64,000 bases of DNA, taken from assembly GCA_031472005.1 (NCBI GenBank), contig PZJY01000005.1, forward strand, positions 620,001 to 684,000, in the 5' to 3' direction. The notes beneath the pieces were generated by a model. That model ran no database searches. It saw only the letters and a program-made list of their open reading frames with translations, and had not been told where the DNA came from. The position numbers were made by a program, and so were the translations under genes. This document shows positions 12,593 to 24,049 of the stretch, piece by piece (the first letter of the stretch is position 1; the number at the start of each line of letters is the position of its first letter). Source of the DNA: Tetracladium setigerum. Lineage: Eukaryota > Ascomycota > Leotiomycetes > Helotiales.

Positions 12593-14140
12593 AGGTTTTT
12601 TCTTATGGTTAATTATCATCCATCTATTCATCAACCGGGGGCTAGATGCATTGCTGGTGTATTTTTGGAGGAAGCAGGCATATTTCTCTTTCTCTTATCA
12701 CATATACACGACTAAACAAACACTACACTTCATCGACCTGGTGTTGGGGCTTTATTAATGAATCAAGACGGTTGAAACGAATTTTTTGGGACGAATGATC
12801 GAACGAGCGAACGAACGAACAAATGGGGGACCAACACAACACAAAGAAAGAAGAATGTTCATGCAAGAAAGGGAGTATGCAAGAAGGAAAGAAGGAAAGG
12901 GCTTTTGCGTTTCTAAACACAATCTGGCGTTTCAGTGGCGTCAAACATGTTTTTTTTCTCCACATCGCGCGTGTTCGACACTTGAAATTGGGCGCTTGCT
13001 TTGCTTCGTCGTCTTTTTTGGCTCGTTTGTTCGTGGGCGGTCTTGGCGCACGGTTTTTTTTATTGATCGAATGATTGATACTCGGGGGCTTTTAGCATAT
13101 GTTGCGTGGGATGATTGGGGAAGAGAGAGAGTGTGTGAGAGCGAGGACAAAGAATGGGAAATAGGGGATAGGAAATAGGCACTAGGTCGTGGTAGGGAAG
13201 GATAAGACCACGGAAGGCGAAGGCAAGCAGGGCAAAGAAAGGGCAAAGAAAGATAACACAGGGTTGCAACATCTTTTTCTCTTCACCATCCAGATTTTTT
13301 GTTCCATTTTTTTTCCGAAACACCTTTTTTCGAATTTGATAGACCAAACCAAAGAATTTCACGATCTCCAAAGACAAAACATTTAAAGTAGGTAGGTTTA
13401 CTGGCGCCAAAAGGGGTGGGGGAGAGCGTGTATTTTTCTTCATTTCTTCGGACCTTTTTTTTTTTTCTTTCTACATCTTTACTTTTACCCAGCCAGCAGC
13501 TCTATCGTTAGCCGTTTCAATATAGTGTAGCGTAGCTTGGGTAGGTAGATTGGTAGGTAGCTATTTATCTTACACTTTAAATATGTATGCTTGTTGAACC
13601 ATCTTTTTGAGGGATAGGGGGACAGAGAGGGGTTTGAGGATTGAGATGCATTTTGTTTTGTGAGAGATGATTTGGTGTGGCAGAAGGAGAGAGGGGAGAG
13701 AGTTGTGAATCTTCTTGCTTCTTATAAAAGGGTTCCCCAGATGCGCCTTCCATGAATCAATGCTCCAGACACACTATTCCATCCATCCTCTCCTTTTTCT
13801 AATTTATAGTTACAGAAAACATATGCTTTCTTTACTTCTCTATCATACCTACATACCTAGGTAGGTACCTAGGCAGGTAATGCGTTTTCTTGCTGTAAAT
13901 TGAACATTTCTTCTACGCCCCCGCCATTGCCATTTTTTTTCATGAGCCATCTATCTTTCTTTTCGTCTTACATCCGAACAAAGCACAATATACACAATCT
14001 TCAGTGCTTCCCTCTGTTGAGCAATAAAGAAAGAAAACATGCCATTTAATCCAACATATGATCGTACAACCCCCTTACTTCTTCTCTTCTAGCCACTGCT
14101 CTGTTCATCTTACATCCGCAATTCAAACGCAGGCAACCAC
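12593..14140. other. Convergent intergenic region, CDC24 and MRP10 3' flanks
   Basis: About 1.5 kb rich in T-runs and A/G-rich tracts, with no supportable gene. It contains an isolated TATAAAAG near 13725 and a palindromic stretch built from CCTAGGTA/TACCTAGG words near 13855-13880. Confidence 0.55.
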
Positions 14141-14854
14141 TCACTTCCTCTTCCTCGGTCCAACGATATTCGGGTACATCCTCATCAGATGGTAATTTAT
14201 GGTGTTTTTCTTTGTGTTCTTTGGTCGCTATTTTTGGGGGGTGGTTTATTAGCGATTGTTCAATTCATTATATGGTGATATGTAGTAGTGTTGCTTTTTT
14301 CACTTTGGTCCCTATGGTATATATACAAATAAGGTAGAAAGATTGTGGGCGGGCGGATGGTAGGATGTAAGGAGGGAGGACGGTAGTTGTAAAGGGAAAA
14401 AACTCACAGGTGTATCCATACAAGCTCGTAATTGTGTCTCTAATGCTTGACAACCCGATATTCCGTAGCCCGAGGAAGCCCAACATGCTGGAGCGAACAT
14501 ATGTGTTAGCGGATCTTCCCTGCATAGATAACTCTTGCTTGATACTCGTATGCGTGACCGTCCCATTTCCCAGTGCCCATCATTCCACTCGCCCAAACCA
14601 ATTGTCCAGTGGAGCAATCAAGTCCAATATAATGAACACCATGCCCTAATCAATCCCCAATCCCCAAACAGAACAGGTGATATATAGAGCAGGCCACAAA
14701 AAAAGAGAAAATAGGTAGACATACTCAATACCGAACTCATAATAGCCAAACACGGATTCGCATCAGCCTGATTCGGTCGTCTCACTCGCAACTTGGGCAG
14801 CGGTGGAAGGCGCATAGGTTTCAACACCGTATTTTGTGATCCTTTTGGGGGCAT
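14141..14854 (-). CDS. MRP10: Mitochondrial small-ribosomal-subunit protein Mrp10 (mS37), twin CX9C
   Basis: Assembled from three short exons: 14854-14725, 14487-14408 and 14227-14141, with introns of 237 and 180 nt and canonical donors GTATGT and GTGAGT. The product is 98 residues. The N-terminus has the LPPLPKLRVRRPNQADANPC block; the two CX9C pairs are C-LAIMSSVLT-C and C-QALETQLRA-C; the C-terminus is KKNTINYHLMRMYPNIVGPRKRK. This matches the family's layout of basic Pro-rich start, CHCH helical hairpin and basic tail. Yeast Mrp10 is imported through the Mia40 relay and joins the mitochondrial small ribosomal subunit. All three exon joins keep the frame, which is strong evidence despite the gene's small size. 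Confidence 0.92.
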
Positions 14855-15451
14855 GTTTGCGGTGGTTCTGGTTCCTTTCTCTGTTTCTTGTCTGCAGGTA
14901 TTCTTTTATCCCTCCTTTTTCTCCTCCTTCTTGCCCTTGTCCTCCCAACTGTGCGTGCTCGGTGTGATTCGGAGCGTGCGGTGGTGAGTGGAAAGTATTG
15001 GTTTTGACTTCGGATGGAGTGGCGTAGATGGAGGTGGTTCGTTGATGTTGAAGTTTCCAATTCAATTGCTCTTCATCGAGGTGGTTCGGCTTCGTGGTGG
15101 TTCAATCAATCCATCAACTTATTTTAGCACTAGTGTGGATGCGGAATAGTGACTTTGGCAGGGATGTGGCCGACGCGCTGATTCGCCTGGGGTAGAGATG
15201 TAAACATTGGCCCAACTTTTGTGTGTATGTTGGCTGGGATCTTGCCTTGACAACCACCATTTTGTTTACGACAAACCCGCTAACTAACCCAACAACAGCC
15301 AGAATCCACGGACCGGAACCGCAGAAGTTCCATATAGAGCTTATGATAGATACCTATTATTTGGTTCTTGCGCTGCTTATTTCCTTTTATTTTGGTTAAG
15401 AGAAGAAGCATTTGAATAGGGTAGGCAGGCAGTCGCGTGCGTTTGTTGTTA

Positions 15452-18400
15452 ATGATGGAGAAGGAATCGGGTGTCACAACGAGCTTCTTCGCTCAGACGG
15501 AGGGGGATGAATGGTATGTTATACTATGAATGGCACGCTTTCTTGTCATGCATTCTTGCAATCTTCGCTAAAAGGAGAGACAAATACTAACACACACATC
15601 CTCCATCTAGGAACGTCTTCGCACCACCCCCCAATCGCGCACAGCATCCAAACCCAAACCATGGGAACGAGCCCCCGTCTCCGCCCACGCGCCCCGTCTT
15701 CAAGGCCAAAAGATCTGGAAACGCGCTGGCTTGCGATCGCAGCAATCGCGACACAATCCCAACAAAGAAAACTTTGATGCCGCACAGCGGGAGTTGGAGA
15801 GGGAAGGGGAGGGTGCGAGGAAGAAAGCGAGGGTTTTGGGCGCGAGAGAGGATATTGTGGATGCGCTGTGGAAGGATGTTGGGGAGGAGGTTGGTGTGGT
15901 GGGATTGGAACAGGGGCTGAATGGGGTTATGAGTCCGGTCAAGAGGGGGAGGTTGCGACTGCAGAGGGAGCGTTGGTCGTTCCGAGGAAGAGGACAAATG
16001 CTAATCATTTGATTACGCCGAAGAGGACGGCAAGGAGGGTGGCGTTGGAGACATTAGGAGCGTCACCAGCGAAGGGGGGATTGGGCAGGCAGCTTGTGAG
16101 GGAGTCACCGAGGAAGATACTGTTGAATGATGTGGCAGAAGAGGGGGTAGCCGAGAAACCGGCTCGTAGGAGGAAGTCGATGCGCAAAAGTACTGCAAGA
16201 CGTCTCACCCGGAGTAGCATTGAGGATGAGAATGTCTTGCCTACTGGGAGTGCTGCGACAGTTATCCAGATGGCGGAAGTTGCTGCAACAAAATCCGAGG
16301 CTGGGCAAGAGATTCCTCAAAGCGAGAGCGTTACAGATGGGGTCACTGTCTTGGATGGGACATCTACCGTCGAAAATTTGAATCTCCTGGTTCAAGATGA
16401 GATTGTTAAATCAGTCGAGTCTTCTGTCGAAGCAGACCCGGTCGAGGAGTTGCCTCTACCTTCCGGAGAAGAGATAACATGCGAGGAATCGATGCTCGAG
16501 GACGAAACTCCAGAAAATTCATGCTCTTTGAATCATGCCAACATCACAGAGACGGTGGAAGAGCATATAATCGACAAATCCTCGCTGGACCTTCACACTC
16601 CAATTCCAACCAGTGAATTCGTTTCCGAGGAACCTCAAATGGCCCCTGGCAGTATCGAAGTCACAGAATTTGCTGCCTCGAAATCGAATCCAGCAATCGT
16701 GGAAGGAACTGAGAATGCACCAGAGCTACCTACTGTGGAAGCAGGCTTCGTAGCTCTAAGTCCTGACGATACTCTTTTTACGCTGCCATCCTCGCCCCAA
16801 AAGGCTCCTGCCACACCAAGACGAGGAAAGAAAGCCGTGGTGCCACCCTCAAGTGCTAGACGCAGCACGAGATCGAAGCCTAACAGCTCAATCTTATCAC
16901 ACGTGATTGCCTCGAACGAAATGCAAACCATTAGTTTACCAAGTCCGGTTAAAGTTGCTGGTGAACAGTCGTCTGAGATCCAAGATCTTGAATCTGTTGC
17001 CTTGGTCGAGCTCGCCGAGCTGCCCGAGAATGCAGAATCATTGCCAACAGAAGAAAACAACAGCCCGATACAGGAAGATGAGCCAATGGCAGATATTACC
17101 ACCGAATTACACGATGAAGTGCTACCAACTAGAGAGGCCAGTGTGGACAAGGACGTCAACAAGAATTTTGAAAGCCTATGCTCGTCCACATCAATTATGG
17201 ATAAGACGACAGAAAATGCCGAGGGCGTAGACACTGCGGAAGACGTGGAGCTCGAATCTAACCGTAAGAGCATTGATAGGGAGTCTTCATCGTCTGTGCA
17301 GACCGAAGGCGAGGATACCACAAGCACAGAAGTCATTCTCTCCGAATCCACAGCATGCAACGACAGAGAGGAATCTCTCGAGGCAGAATCTAAAGAGTTT
17401 GAATCCCCTTCAACTCAGCTACTCTCCGAGGAAGAAACCATCACGCAGAATTTGGAAGTATCAGCTTTGGATGATACATGTCTGGCCATACCCTTGATGT
17501 ATGAAACCTCCATGGCCGAGTATAACCTGTCTATGGAGGTAGCCAACAACGATGTTGAGTCAGATGCAAGCGAAGAAGACCCGGAGTCATTTGAACCTGT
17601 CTCCATCGCAAGTGTTTCCGGGGGTCTGCTTGACGATGTTACCGTGGAACTTGATGTCCTCGCAGAGTCGTCTACACCAGATCCATCAACGAACGCACTT
17701 GTCGAAACCATATCTGAAAAAGCTCAAACTACAAATTATGACGAAGACAACACTGACCTCCTCCGAGACTTCCTGACACGAGTTACGGCCAACAAGGAAG
17801 CGAAAGCCAGGTCCACAACCACGAACAGAAAGAGATCACTTCCTCACTCACCCATCCATGTTCCTCTCTGCTCCGAGCCCGTTCTGTCCCCATCATCCCC
17901 GCAGTCAAAAATCGACTTCGACGTCAGCCAACCAGTACCAGCCGCATCTCCTACAAAGCGACGAAAGCGAGGCGAACACTCCACCATGGACGACGTTACA
18001 GAACCCCAATCAATCAGACGAAGCGGACGAACTCGACTCCCTGTCAAACTCTCATCCAACTTACCCGCGCCCAGTTTCATCCCCGTCCGCCGCATCGGCC
18101 AAGATGGTGACAACACCATCACGCTCCGCCAAAGCGACGACAAGGAACTCGCTGCCCTCACTAAAATCAACACTCGCAAAAATAAAGGAAATGCCATACC
18201 CGCCATCGACACAATCACCAAATTGGCGACGCAGAAAGAAGATCCCGCTGCTCGTCACCATGCCTCAAGCAGAAATTCGAGGAGAAAAAGGCAAAGTCAA
18301 AGAAGAAGAAGACTGTCGTGTGGGCCGAGGAGATTGCGCAATATCAGACTTTCGAGAATACAGAGGAGAAAGAAGTCGCTGTAGCGAGGAAGGAAAAGGT

Positions 18401-18614
18401 GGTGGTTGTGGTCGGCGAGAAGAAAGAAATTGCAGTGGTGCCTAAGGAGAAGAAAGTGAAGAAGAGTATACCCGTGCTGCGTGCCACAGCTGCATCATCT
18501 GAGGAGGGAAAGAAGACACCAGTCAAAGTGGGTGTGAGGAGTAGTAGGATCTCAATGGGCATGGTCGCAAATGGCACTCCAGCCCCGAAGCGCAAGGTGA
18601 AGGTGCGATCGTGA
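15452..18614 (+). CDS. Large low-complexity, basic/acidic nuclear-type protein; conserved hypothetical
   Basis: Exon 1 is 15452-15513 (MMEKESGVTTSFFAQTEGDEW). A 97-nt intron has a TACTAAC branch point, and exon 2 runs to a TGA at 18614, about 1022 residues in all. Basic segments at both ends (KRTARRVALETLG, SPTKRRKRGEH, KQKFEEKKAKSKKKKTVVWAEE) flank a very acidic Ser/Glu-rich middle, with repeated SPxK/TPxR phosphosite-like motifs and no membrane segment. That suggests a nuclear, possibly chromatin- or mitosis-linked protein, but I do not recognise a domain. The frame needs one extra base near the exon 2 acceptor (15610-15611, GG), at a GGGGG run (15945-15949) and at a CC (18263-18264). With all three additions the spliced length is a multiple of three. 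The exact frame of the first 100 residues of exon 2 is the least certain part. Confidence 0.65.
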
Positions 18615-19342
18615 GTTTGAGAATGGAAGAATATGCGGTCGTGCGGTGAATTTGTTGGTCTTTCCTGACTTTGTAGCTTGGATGTGGCATCTTGGTTTTG
18701 CGCTGTTTTTGGTGTTCTCGAGTCTTGCTTTTCATGGGGCTTTTGGAGTACTGGTCTGGTCTGTCTGGTCTGTGTTTTGTTGATATAAGCGCCTCTGCAC
18801 TATGTTCGATGCTGCATCATGTGTTGTTCTGCACACCAGTACAATCCGATCCATCAATCGTCTTTTTTAGAAATTAATCAATTTTATTCCACAGTCTGAG
18901 TTTTTGCTTGTGCCTCATCATTCCCTCCTACATAGGTAGCTAAGGTACTCACTCATCTTCAACCCCCGCAATAGCCGCAATATGCAGCAGTATGCACTCT
19001 GCCGGTCAGCTTCCCGCTGACATAACATCCTCTACCCCTCTCCTCTTCCTTTCAACTCCAGCATCAAAGCAAGGTTTTGTTCCTCCCCATCGACCAATTA
19101 AAAAAGGGATTTGAAGGTGGTCTATTGTTGAAATTATGGATTTGTAAGCTTGTGCGTGTCAGCCTGCGCGAAGGATTAGAAAGAGGGTATGGGATGAGAT
19201 GGACTTACTTGTAAACATAAATAGGGCAGGTACGTAGTCTTTCACTTGCTGTCAAACAGACCTACCTACCTTACATATCCTTCTCGCAATCAGTCAATCC
19301 AAAACAAAACAAAAAAACCAACCAGGAAAAGTCCAAAGAAAA
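18615..19342 (+). other. Intergenic region
   Basis: 3' flank of the preceding gene and 5' flank of the NTF2-like gene. I see no further gene or clear element. Confidence 0.5.
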
Positions 19343-20155
19343 ATGACAACACCATTCATCCTAACCGATTCGGCGATCAGAGAAATCTTCGATCCGGTCG
19401 CTCAGAACGATTGGTCTGTTTTTCTACGAAAGACCGATCCGAATGTGCGGTGGGTGATTAATGATACGGAGAGGAATGAGAATCGATTGACTGGTATTTA
19501 TGTGAGTCCTATTTTTCTACTTACCTGTCCTGTCTTCTTTCCATCTCAATCCCCACATTTCACCTTCAAAATCCTCTACTAACGACGAGAACACGCAGAA
19601 TCTGGCGGAATGGAAGGAAGAGGTTCAAGCCAGACTTTTCCCAAAACTCAAAAGGGATCCTCCGTATACTATGAAGATAGCTGAATATCATATTGTGAGC
19701 CCGACGTTGGCGGTTGTGGAGTCGACGACGACGGCTACGCAGATGAATGGGAAACCTGCTAATAATAGGTGAGTTGATTTAACTTCAATTTATTTGAAGG
19801 TGTTTTCTTAGCGGGGGTGTCATTTTTTTAAAAAGACAAATACTCCTGATGGTAATGTGTAAAGGATGAATTATTTTTCTGTTTTCAAACGGAAAAAATC
19901 CAAGACAGTGCTGATGATGGTGTTGATTAGGTTTGCTTGGTTTTTGGTATTTTCGGCAGAGACGGGGCAGATTGTTGAGATTAGAGAGGTAAGTTTCTTT
20001 GTGTTCTTTTTTCTTTGCTGCTTCCCATCCAAATGATCAAATCTCCGGGTAGATGACCAGTCGTGGTTTGGAAATTCAAATGAGTGTTCTGTGCTGATTG
20101 TGAGTAGTATATGAATACGGCTTTGATGCAAGAAGTCATGGAGACAAATCCTTAG
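19343..20155 (+). CDS. SnoaL/NTF2-fold small protein (scytalone dehydratase/ketosteroid isomerase-like superfamily)
   Basis: Four exons: 19343-19501, 19599-19768, 19931-19988 and 20108-20155. They code 144 residues (MTTPFILTDSAIREIFDPV..). The WVINDTERN, LTGIYNLAEWKEEV, VESTTTATQMNGKPANNRF and FSAETGQIVEIREYMNTALM blocks match the alpha+beta cone fold of fungal SnoaL-like proteins, where the substrate pocket lies inside the cone. The closing Y-x-N/D-T segment is typical. All three introns have GT-AG borders and keep the frame; the second (162 nt) is T-rich. Members range from polyketide cyclases to proteins of unknown role. No biosynthetic genes lie nearby, so the reaction cannot be stated. 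Confidence 0.8.
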
Positions 20156-20645
20156 TGGCATGTACTGGGTGATGAGCGCGGCGGAATGATGAAGTCACCA
20201 CGGTCGGAAATAGTGGTATTTACTTTTCGTAGCTACCGAATGTTTTGTTTGAGTTCTTGCTTGTTGTTTGCTCTTGTGATTGTCCACAGAACAGTTTATC
20301 AAGTCATTTCTTGTGCCAACAGCATGCCTGAAGTTTGCGATTTACATCGGCGAGGAAGCACTTCAAGAATTCCGTACTAATTCTCCTTCGCGTGATCTGA
20401 CCTGATAGTTGGTCTTAATTATGGAGTGAACAAACAATATGCCATTTTGACCCAAGACATCGGAGGCTTTGTTCTTCGAGATGATATGTCTTCTAGGTAG
20501 TTCCTAAGAGTCAGTCGTGGTTTTTGGCCGCAGTGACCATACCAACTTTGAAAACTCAAGTTTGAGATAATACACTATGGTTCGTATGAATGAAACCCAT
20601 GATGAGGCACAACCACACTGATTGTCAAGGACTTTCTCAAATACA

Positions 20646-20653
20646 TATAAAAG
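20646..20653 (+). promoter_or_regulatory. TATA box (TATAAAAG) upstream of the first Cys/His-family gene
   Basis: A consensus TATAAAAG lies 169 nt before the ATG at 20822, followed by a C/A-rich, T-poor leader typical of strongly expressed fungal genes. The leader would be about 140 nt long. Confidence 0.5.
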
Positions 20654-20821
20654 AGGAAGTGTCTCTCTTCTCGATCTTCCGATCTAACTTCTCCCAAACC
20701 GAATCTAATAACTCACCACTCTCATCTCCAAACCAATACCTCTTTCAAAAACAACCCAGAAAATACTCTAATAAATCAACTAGGCACGCTCCCAAAACTG
20801 AAACTCAATCGGCTCATCGAG

Positions 20822-21106
20822 ATGTGTGTATGCAATGTAACCAAATTCACAGATTGTGCCCACGTATTGGAACGTTGGACGTGTGAAACAGCGGCCAACG
20901 GTATGCCTAATTCTGACTGTGGCGAACAATTCTTTTCCAACACGGCTAGCGGGATGTGTGAGTATTGCTCGGTCGCCGCGCTATGTCGTAAGGTGTTTGG
21001 GAATATAGAAGGTGAGGAAGGGGGAGGAGATGGTGGCAAAGGGAATGACAGTGGAATCGGTAGAGAGGGTGGTAAGAAGAATGTGAAGGCTAAGACTGAT
21101 GCTTGA
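20822..21106 (+). CDS. Small Cys/His-rich protein, member A of a local family
   Basis: A 94-residue single-exon frame starting MCVCNVTKFTDCAH. Cysteines at 2, 4, 12, 21, 33, 46, 49 and 55 and His14 give the pattern C-x-H (12-14), C (21) and C-x2-C (46-49), the spacing expected of a zinc-binding module. The C-terminal third is Gly/Glu/Lys-rich and probably disordered. There is no signal peptide, so it is likely intracellular. The next two genes downstream and one at 39.6-39.95 kb share the MC start and the ligand spacing, which is the main reason to accept it as real. The function is unknown; fungal genomes contain many unannotated proteins of this type. Confidence 0.65.
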   Translation: MCVCNVTKFTDCAHVLERWTCETAANGMPNSDCGEQFFSNTASGMCEYCSVAALCRKVFGNIEGEEGGGDGGKGNDSGIGREGGKKNVKAKTDA

Positions 21107-21892
21107 TGGAGAGTAAAATGAGATTTTTGGCGTTGACTTTGATGGGCTGGTATGGTTGGGGAGTTTGGGGTTTCGTGAGGAGGGACGGTGAGATCGGGCG
21201 GATCTAAGTAACATTTACCGAGGGGAGATGATAGTTCTGTGTTGGATTCGAGGAGCTGTTCATTAGCTTGTTGGTTTAGCGAGGATTTTGCAAAATCATT
21301 CCTCTAGGAGGGTTTGCTCGCATAAACTACTTGCGGGCATTGTACCTGCTTAAAGCTCTTGCAGCAGTCGCATCAACTTTACTTCTTCGCTACTTCTGTC
21401 TTGGGTGCTTAGACGTCAGCAATACTATCAACGTCACAATATCAATTTCTGTTTCATTTTTCTTAATTTGAAAATGTTTGCGTCTTATTATTTCAATTTT
21501 ATTGCAGCAGAGGCTGCGATTGAAAAAGTCCGCGAATAGTGGCTCGTGTCACTTACCTTTATTGCAGGAGTTTGAGACACCATATAACTAGCAGTTATAT
21601 CTTTAAAGGCAACACTGTCTCGGCATTCACCTTGTTGTTCTCAGTCAATCCAAAGGTGAGACGCATTCTGGATTTCAAACGTTGTTCTCTTCTTTCACCA
21701 TCTCTTGATTCTCTCAGCCTCACCAAGACACCTCCTCACAAGTCACAACAACGACCCCCACTACACCGCCAGACTATCATCCGACAGACAAAGAAACAAA
21801 AAATACATAACTATCGCCTACTTCTCACAAACTATCCCTTCCACCAAACAACAATCTCCTACGCCTCTTCCACCCCAAGAATCCACCTAACA

Positions 21893-22300
21893 ATGTGCAT
21901 CGATAACATCGAGAGCTACAAGTGTGGGCATACCCGCGCGCAACCCCGCTGGTGGTGTCCAGTCGAGCTACGCATTAAGAAAGATCATGTGTTGAAAGTG
22001 AAGGAAATCAATATGAATGCGGATTGTTGTGTAGCTTGTGTGGGCCAGTGGTCGTTGAATGCAGAGTTTGGAGTTGGAGGAAGAAGCGGACTTGGTGAGG
22101 GCAGTCGGGAGGTCTTGGAGGATTTCGGTGTTGATTTGGGTGGAAGAAAGAAGGGAGGAAAGATGGGAGGAGAGGTGATGGCCAGAGGGGATGGAGAGAT
22201 TGGTGATGGACTCGACAAGGACGATACCGATACTGGCAACACTTCTGTCACTTCTTCATGCGAAGTTACTGAAAAGGGTTCGGCGTCGCAGAAGAATTGA
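21893..22300 (+). CDS. Small Cys/His-rich protein, member B of a local family
   Basis: The ATG at 21893 is chosen because MCIDNIESYKCGH aligns with the starts of members A, C and D; the frame is open further upstream but with no homologous start. The product is 135 residues. Ligand pattern: C2, C11-x-H13, C22 and CCVAC (C46-x2-C49). The tail after residue 55 is Gly/Lys-rich, then acidic and Ser/Thr-rich. A C/A-rich leader precedes the ATG, as in member A. No signal peptide. It lies in tandem with A, with about 790 nt between them. Confidence 0.65.
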   Translation: MCIDNIESYKCGHTRAQPRWWCPVELRIKKDHVLKVKEINMNADCCVACVGQWSLNAEFGVGGRSGLGEGSREVLEDFGVDLGGRKKGGKMGGEVMARGDGEIGDGLDKDDTDTGNTSVTSSCEVTEKGSASQKN

Positions 22301-22830
22301 TTAAGATACATCAAGATCAAGGAATGAGATAGGAGTGGAAGCTTGACTCCGAATGTTGAAAGGGTCGAGGCGGTGTTCCTATCATGATCGTGGGGTTTCG
22401 CTTAGTACGTGACTGCCATCCTACACTTTTCTCTGAATGATAACGTTACACTGCCAAAATAGTTTCTTGCAAGCGAGCTTAGATTCTAATTCTTGATCGT
22501 CGAGTGACTTTTCACGACCCCTCTTACTATCAAGTGTTAGTTTGAGATGTTAGTGAATCGTTTTCTGCATACTCTCTTTTCGTTTTTGTTGTTGAACACC
22601 GTCAATCTTCAATAACAACAACAGGATGGTTTGCCTTTCAGCTTCATCGCAGCAGCTCCTAAGAATAACAATACAGATACAATCACTTCAACCGCTTCAA
22701 GTGATTTGAAACCTCCATGACCACCATGTTCCTCGACGTTAAAAGCTGGCTGGCCTTACTCTTCAAGTCTCCCTCCCATCTTGTCGCAACCACCACCGAT
22801 ATACCAAACCGCTTCCCGCCCCAACCCCAA

Positions 22831-23649
22831 ATGTGCACCGAAATCATCATATTCTACAGACGCTGCGGTCATGAAAAAGGCGGCCAGTTGGAGACATGTT
22901 ATGAACCAGGAGCAGACAACCACAAAACTGGGTACACAGATCAAAGTCTGGACCAAAAATGTTATGGGTGTCGCCGCGAGTCTGAGAAGAAAGCGAGATG
23001 GCATGCACAAATCAAGTCGGACGAGGCATATGAGAGAACTCAGGAGGAGTTGACGAGGGCGAGGGAGGAGCTGAAGATGACTGATGATCCAGCTTTAAGG
23101 GAGGAAATATACGAAAAGAGGAGGAAGAGGGAGGAGGAGAGGGTCAAGAGGCAGATTGATAGGGAGGAGAGGACCAAGTGGGAGGCGGAGAAGTGGTTCA
23201 AGGACCGAGTGCAGAGGGAGGAGATAATCAGGAGAGAGATGAATGAGAGGTTCACGAAGCGAATGGCGTTGGAGGAGGAGGAGATGACCAGGAAGGAGGA
23301 GGATGAGAGGGTCAGGAGGCAGATTGAGAGGAGGGAGGAGGAGAGGATCATGAGACAGAGGGAGATAGAGAGGGAGGAGATGATCAGGAGGCAGAGGGAG
23401 AGGGAGGCAGACATGGAGATGGAATGGCAGCTGAGCGAGCAGATATCTCAGGAGGATGAGAACTATCTTTGGGACCAGTTTGACGAGGTGGAAAGGGATA
23501 TGGGGGTTAATGTTGAGGGAGAGAGCAGCAGTCGTGGTGCTATGGGAATTATGGTGGGCACACAGGCGGGGATTCATCAATGTATAGATATTAGGGGAAA
23601 GATAGCTTGCGAGGTAAAAAAAACAAAAAGAAGATGCCTGACCTTGTAA
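22831..23649 (+). CDS. Cys/His-rich protein with a long charged coiled-coil tail, member C of a local family
   Basis: The ATG at 22831 gives MCTEIIIFYRRCGHEKG, matching the family start; an in-frame ATG at 22717 would add 38 residues and is less likely. Total 272 residues. Ligands: C2, C12-x-H14, C23 and C44-x2-C47. From about residue 60 to 205 the chain is almost entirely Glu/Arg/Lys with Met, Ile and Leu at heptad-like positions (EEERVKRQIDREERTKWEAE and similar), predicting a very long single alpha-helix or coiled coil. The end carries WQLSEQ..EDENYLWDQFDE. The purine-rich coding strand leaves long open frames on the opposite strand, which are shadows. The function is unknown. Confidence 0.7.
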   Translation: MCTEIIIFYRRCGHEKGGQLETCYEPGADNHKTGYTDQSLDQKCYGCRRESEKKARWHAQIKSDEAYERTQEELTRAREELKMTDDPALREEIYEKRRKREEERVKRQIDREERTKWEAEKWFKDRVQREEIIRREMNERFTKRMALEEEEMTRKEEDERVRRQIERREEERIMRQREIEREEMIRRQREREADMEMEWQLSEQISQEDENYLWDQFDEVERDMGVNVEGESSSRGAMGIMVGTQAGIHQCIDIRGKIACEVKKTKRRCLTL

Positions 23650-24049
23650 ATTTTAATTGGTGGATTAATGAGTGGAATGAATTGTGAGGGAACTTGGATG
23701 TGATTTTGATGTATACTAGTTGTACAATATGGACAAGAAATGCATATGAAATCTCCGCAGTGAATATATTAAAACGCAGTCATTATCCGATCTACCTATA
23801 ACCCCTATTATTGAACGGCAAACAACAAAAACCACAAAGTCATTATCTATCCTATTTGACAAACTTCCCATTCCATCCATACACACTATCAAAAGTCACC
23901 ATAGCAAATGCCAAGACAGCAAGCGAGAACGAGTGGGTCAAATCCACACCACAATCCACAACCGCACCGCACGCTCACACCAACAAAAACAGTCAGACAG
24001 CGTCATAATTTCAAACAAGCCGACTGGGCAACACAACTTGAATAGTTAT
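23650..24049 (+). other. Intergenic region
   Basis: 3' flank of member C leading to the tRNA gene. I see no further gene. Confidence 0.5.

Noticed and set aside
16635..17360. 241-codon minus-strand open frame
   Set aside because: It is the antisense shadow of the acidic Ser/Glu-rich nuclear-type protein.
23040..23580. Two overlapping open frames opposite Cys/His member C
   Set aside because: They are shadows of purine-rich coding DNA, giving only Leu/Ser/Pro low complexity.
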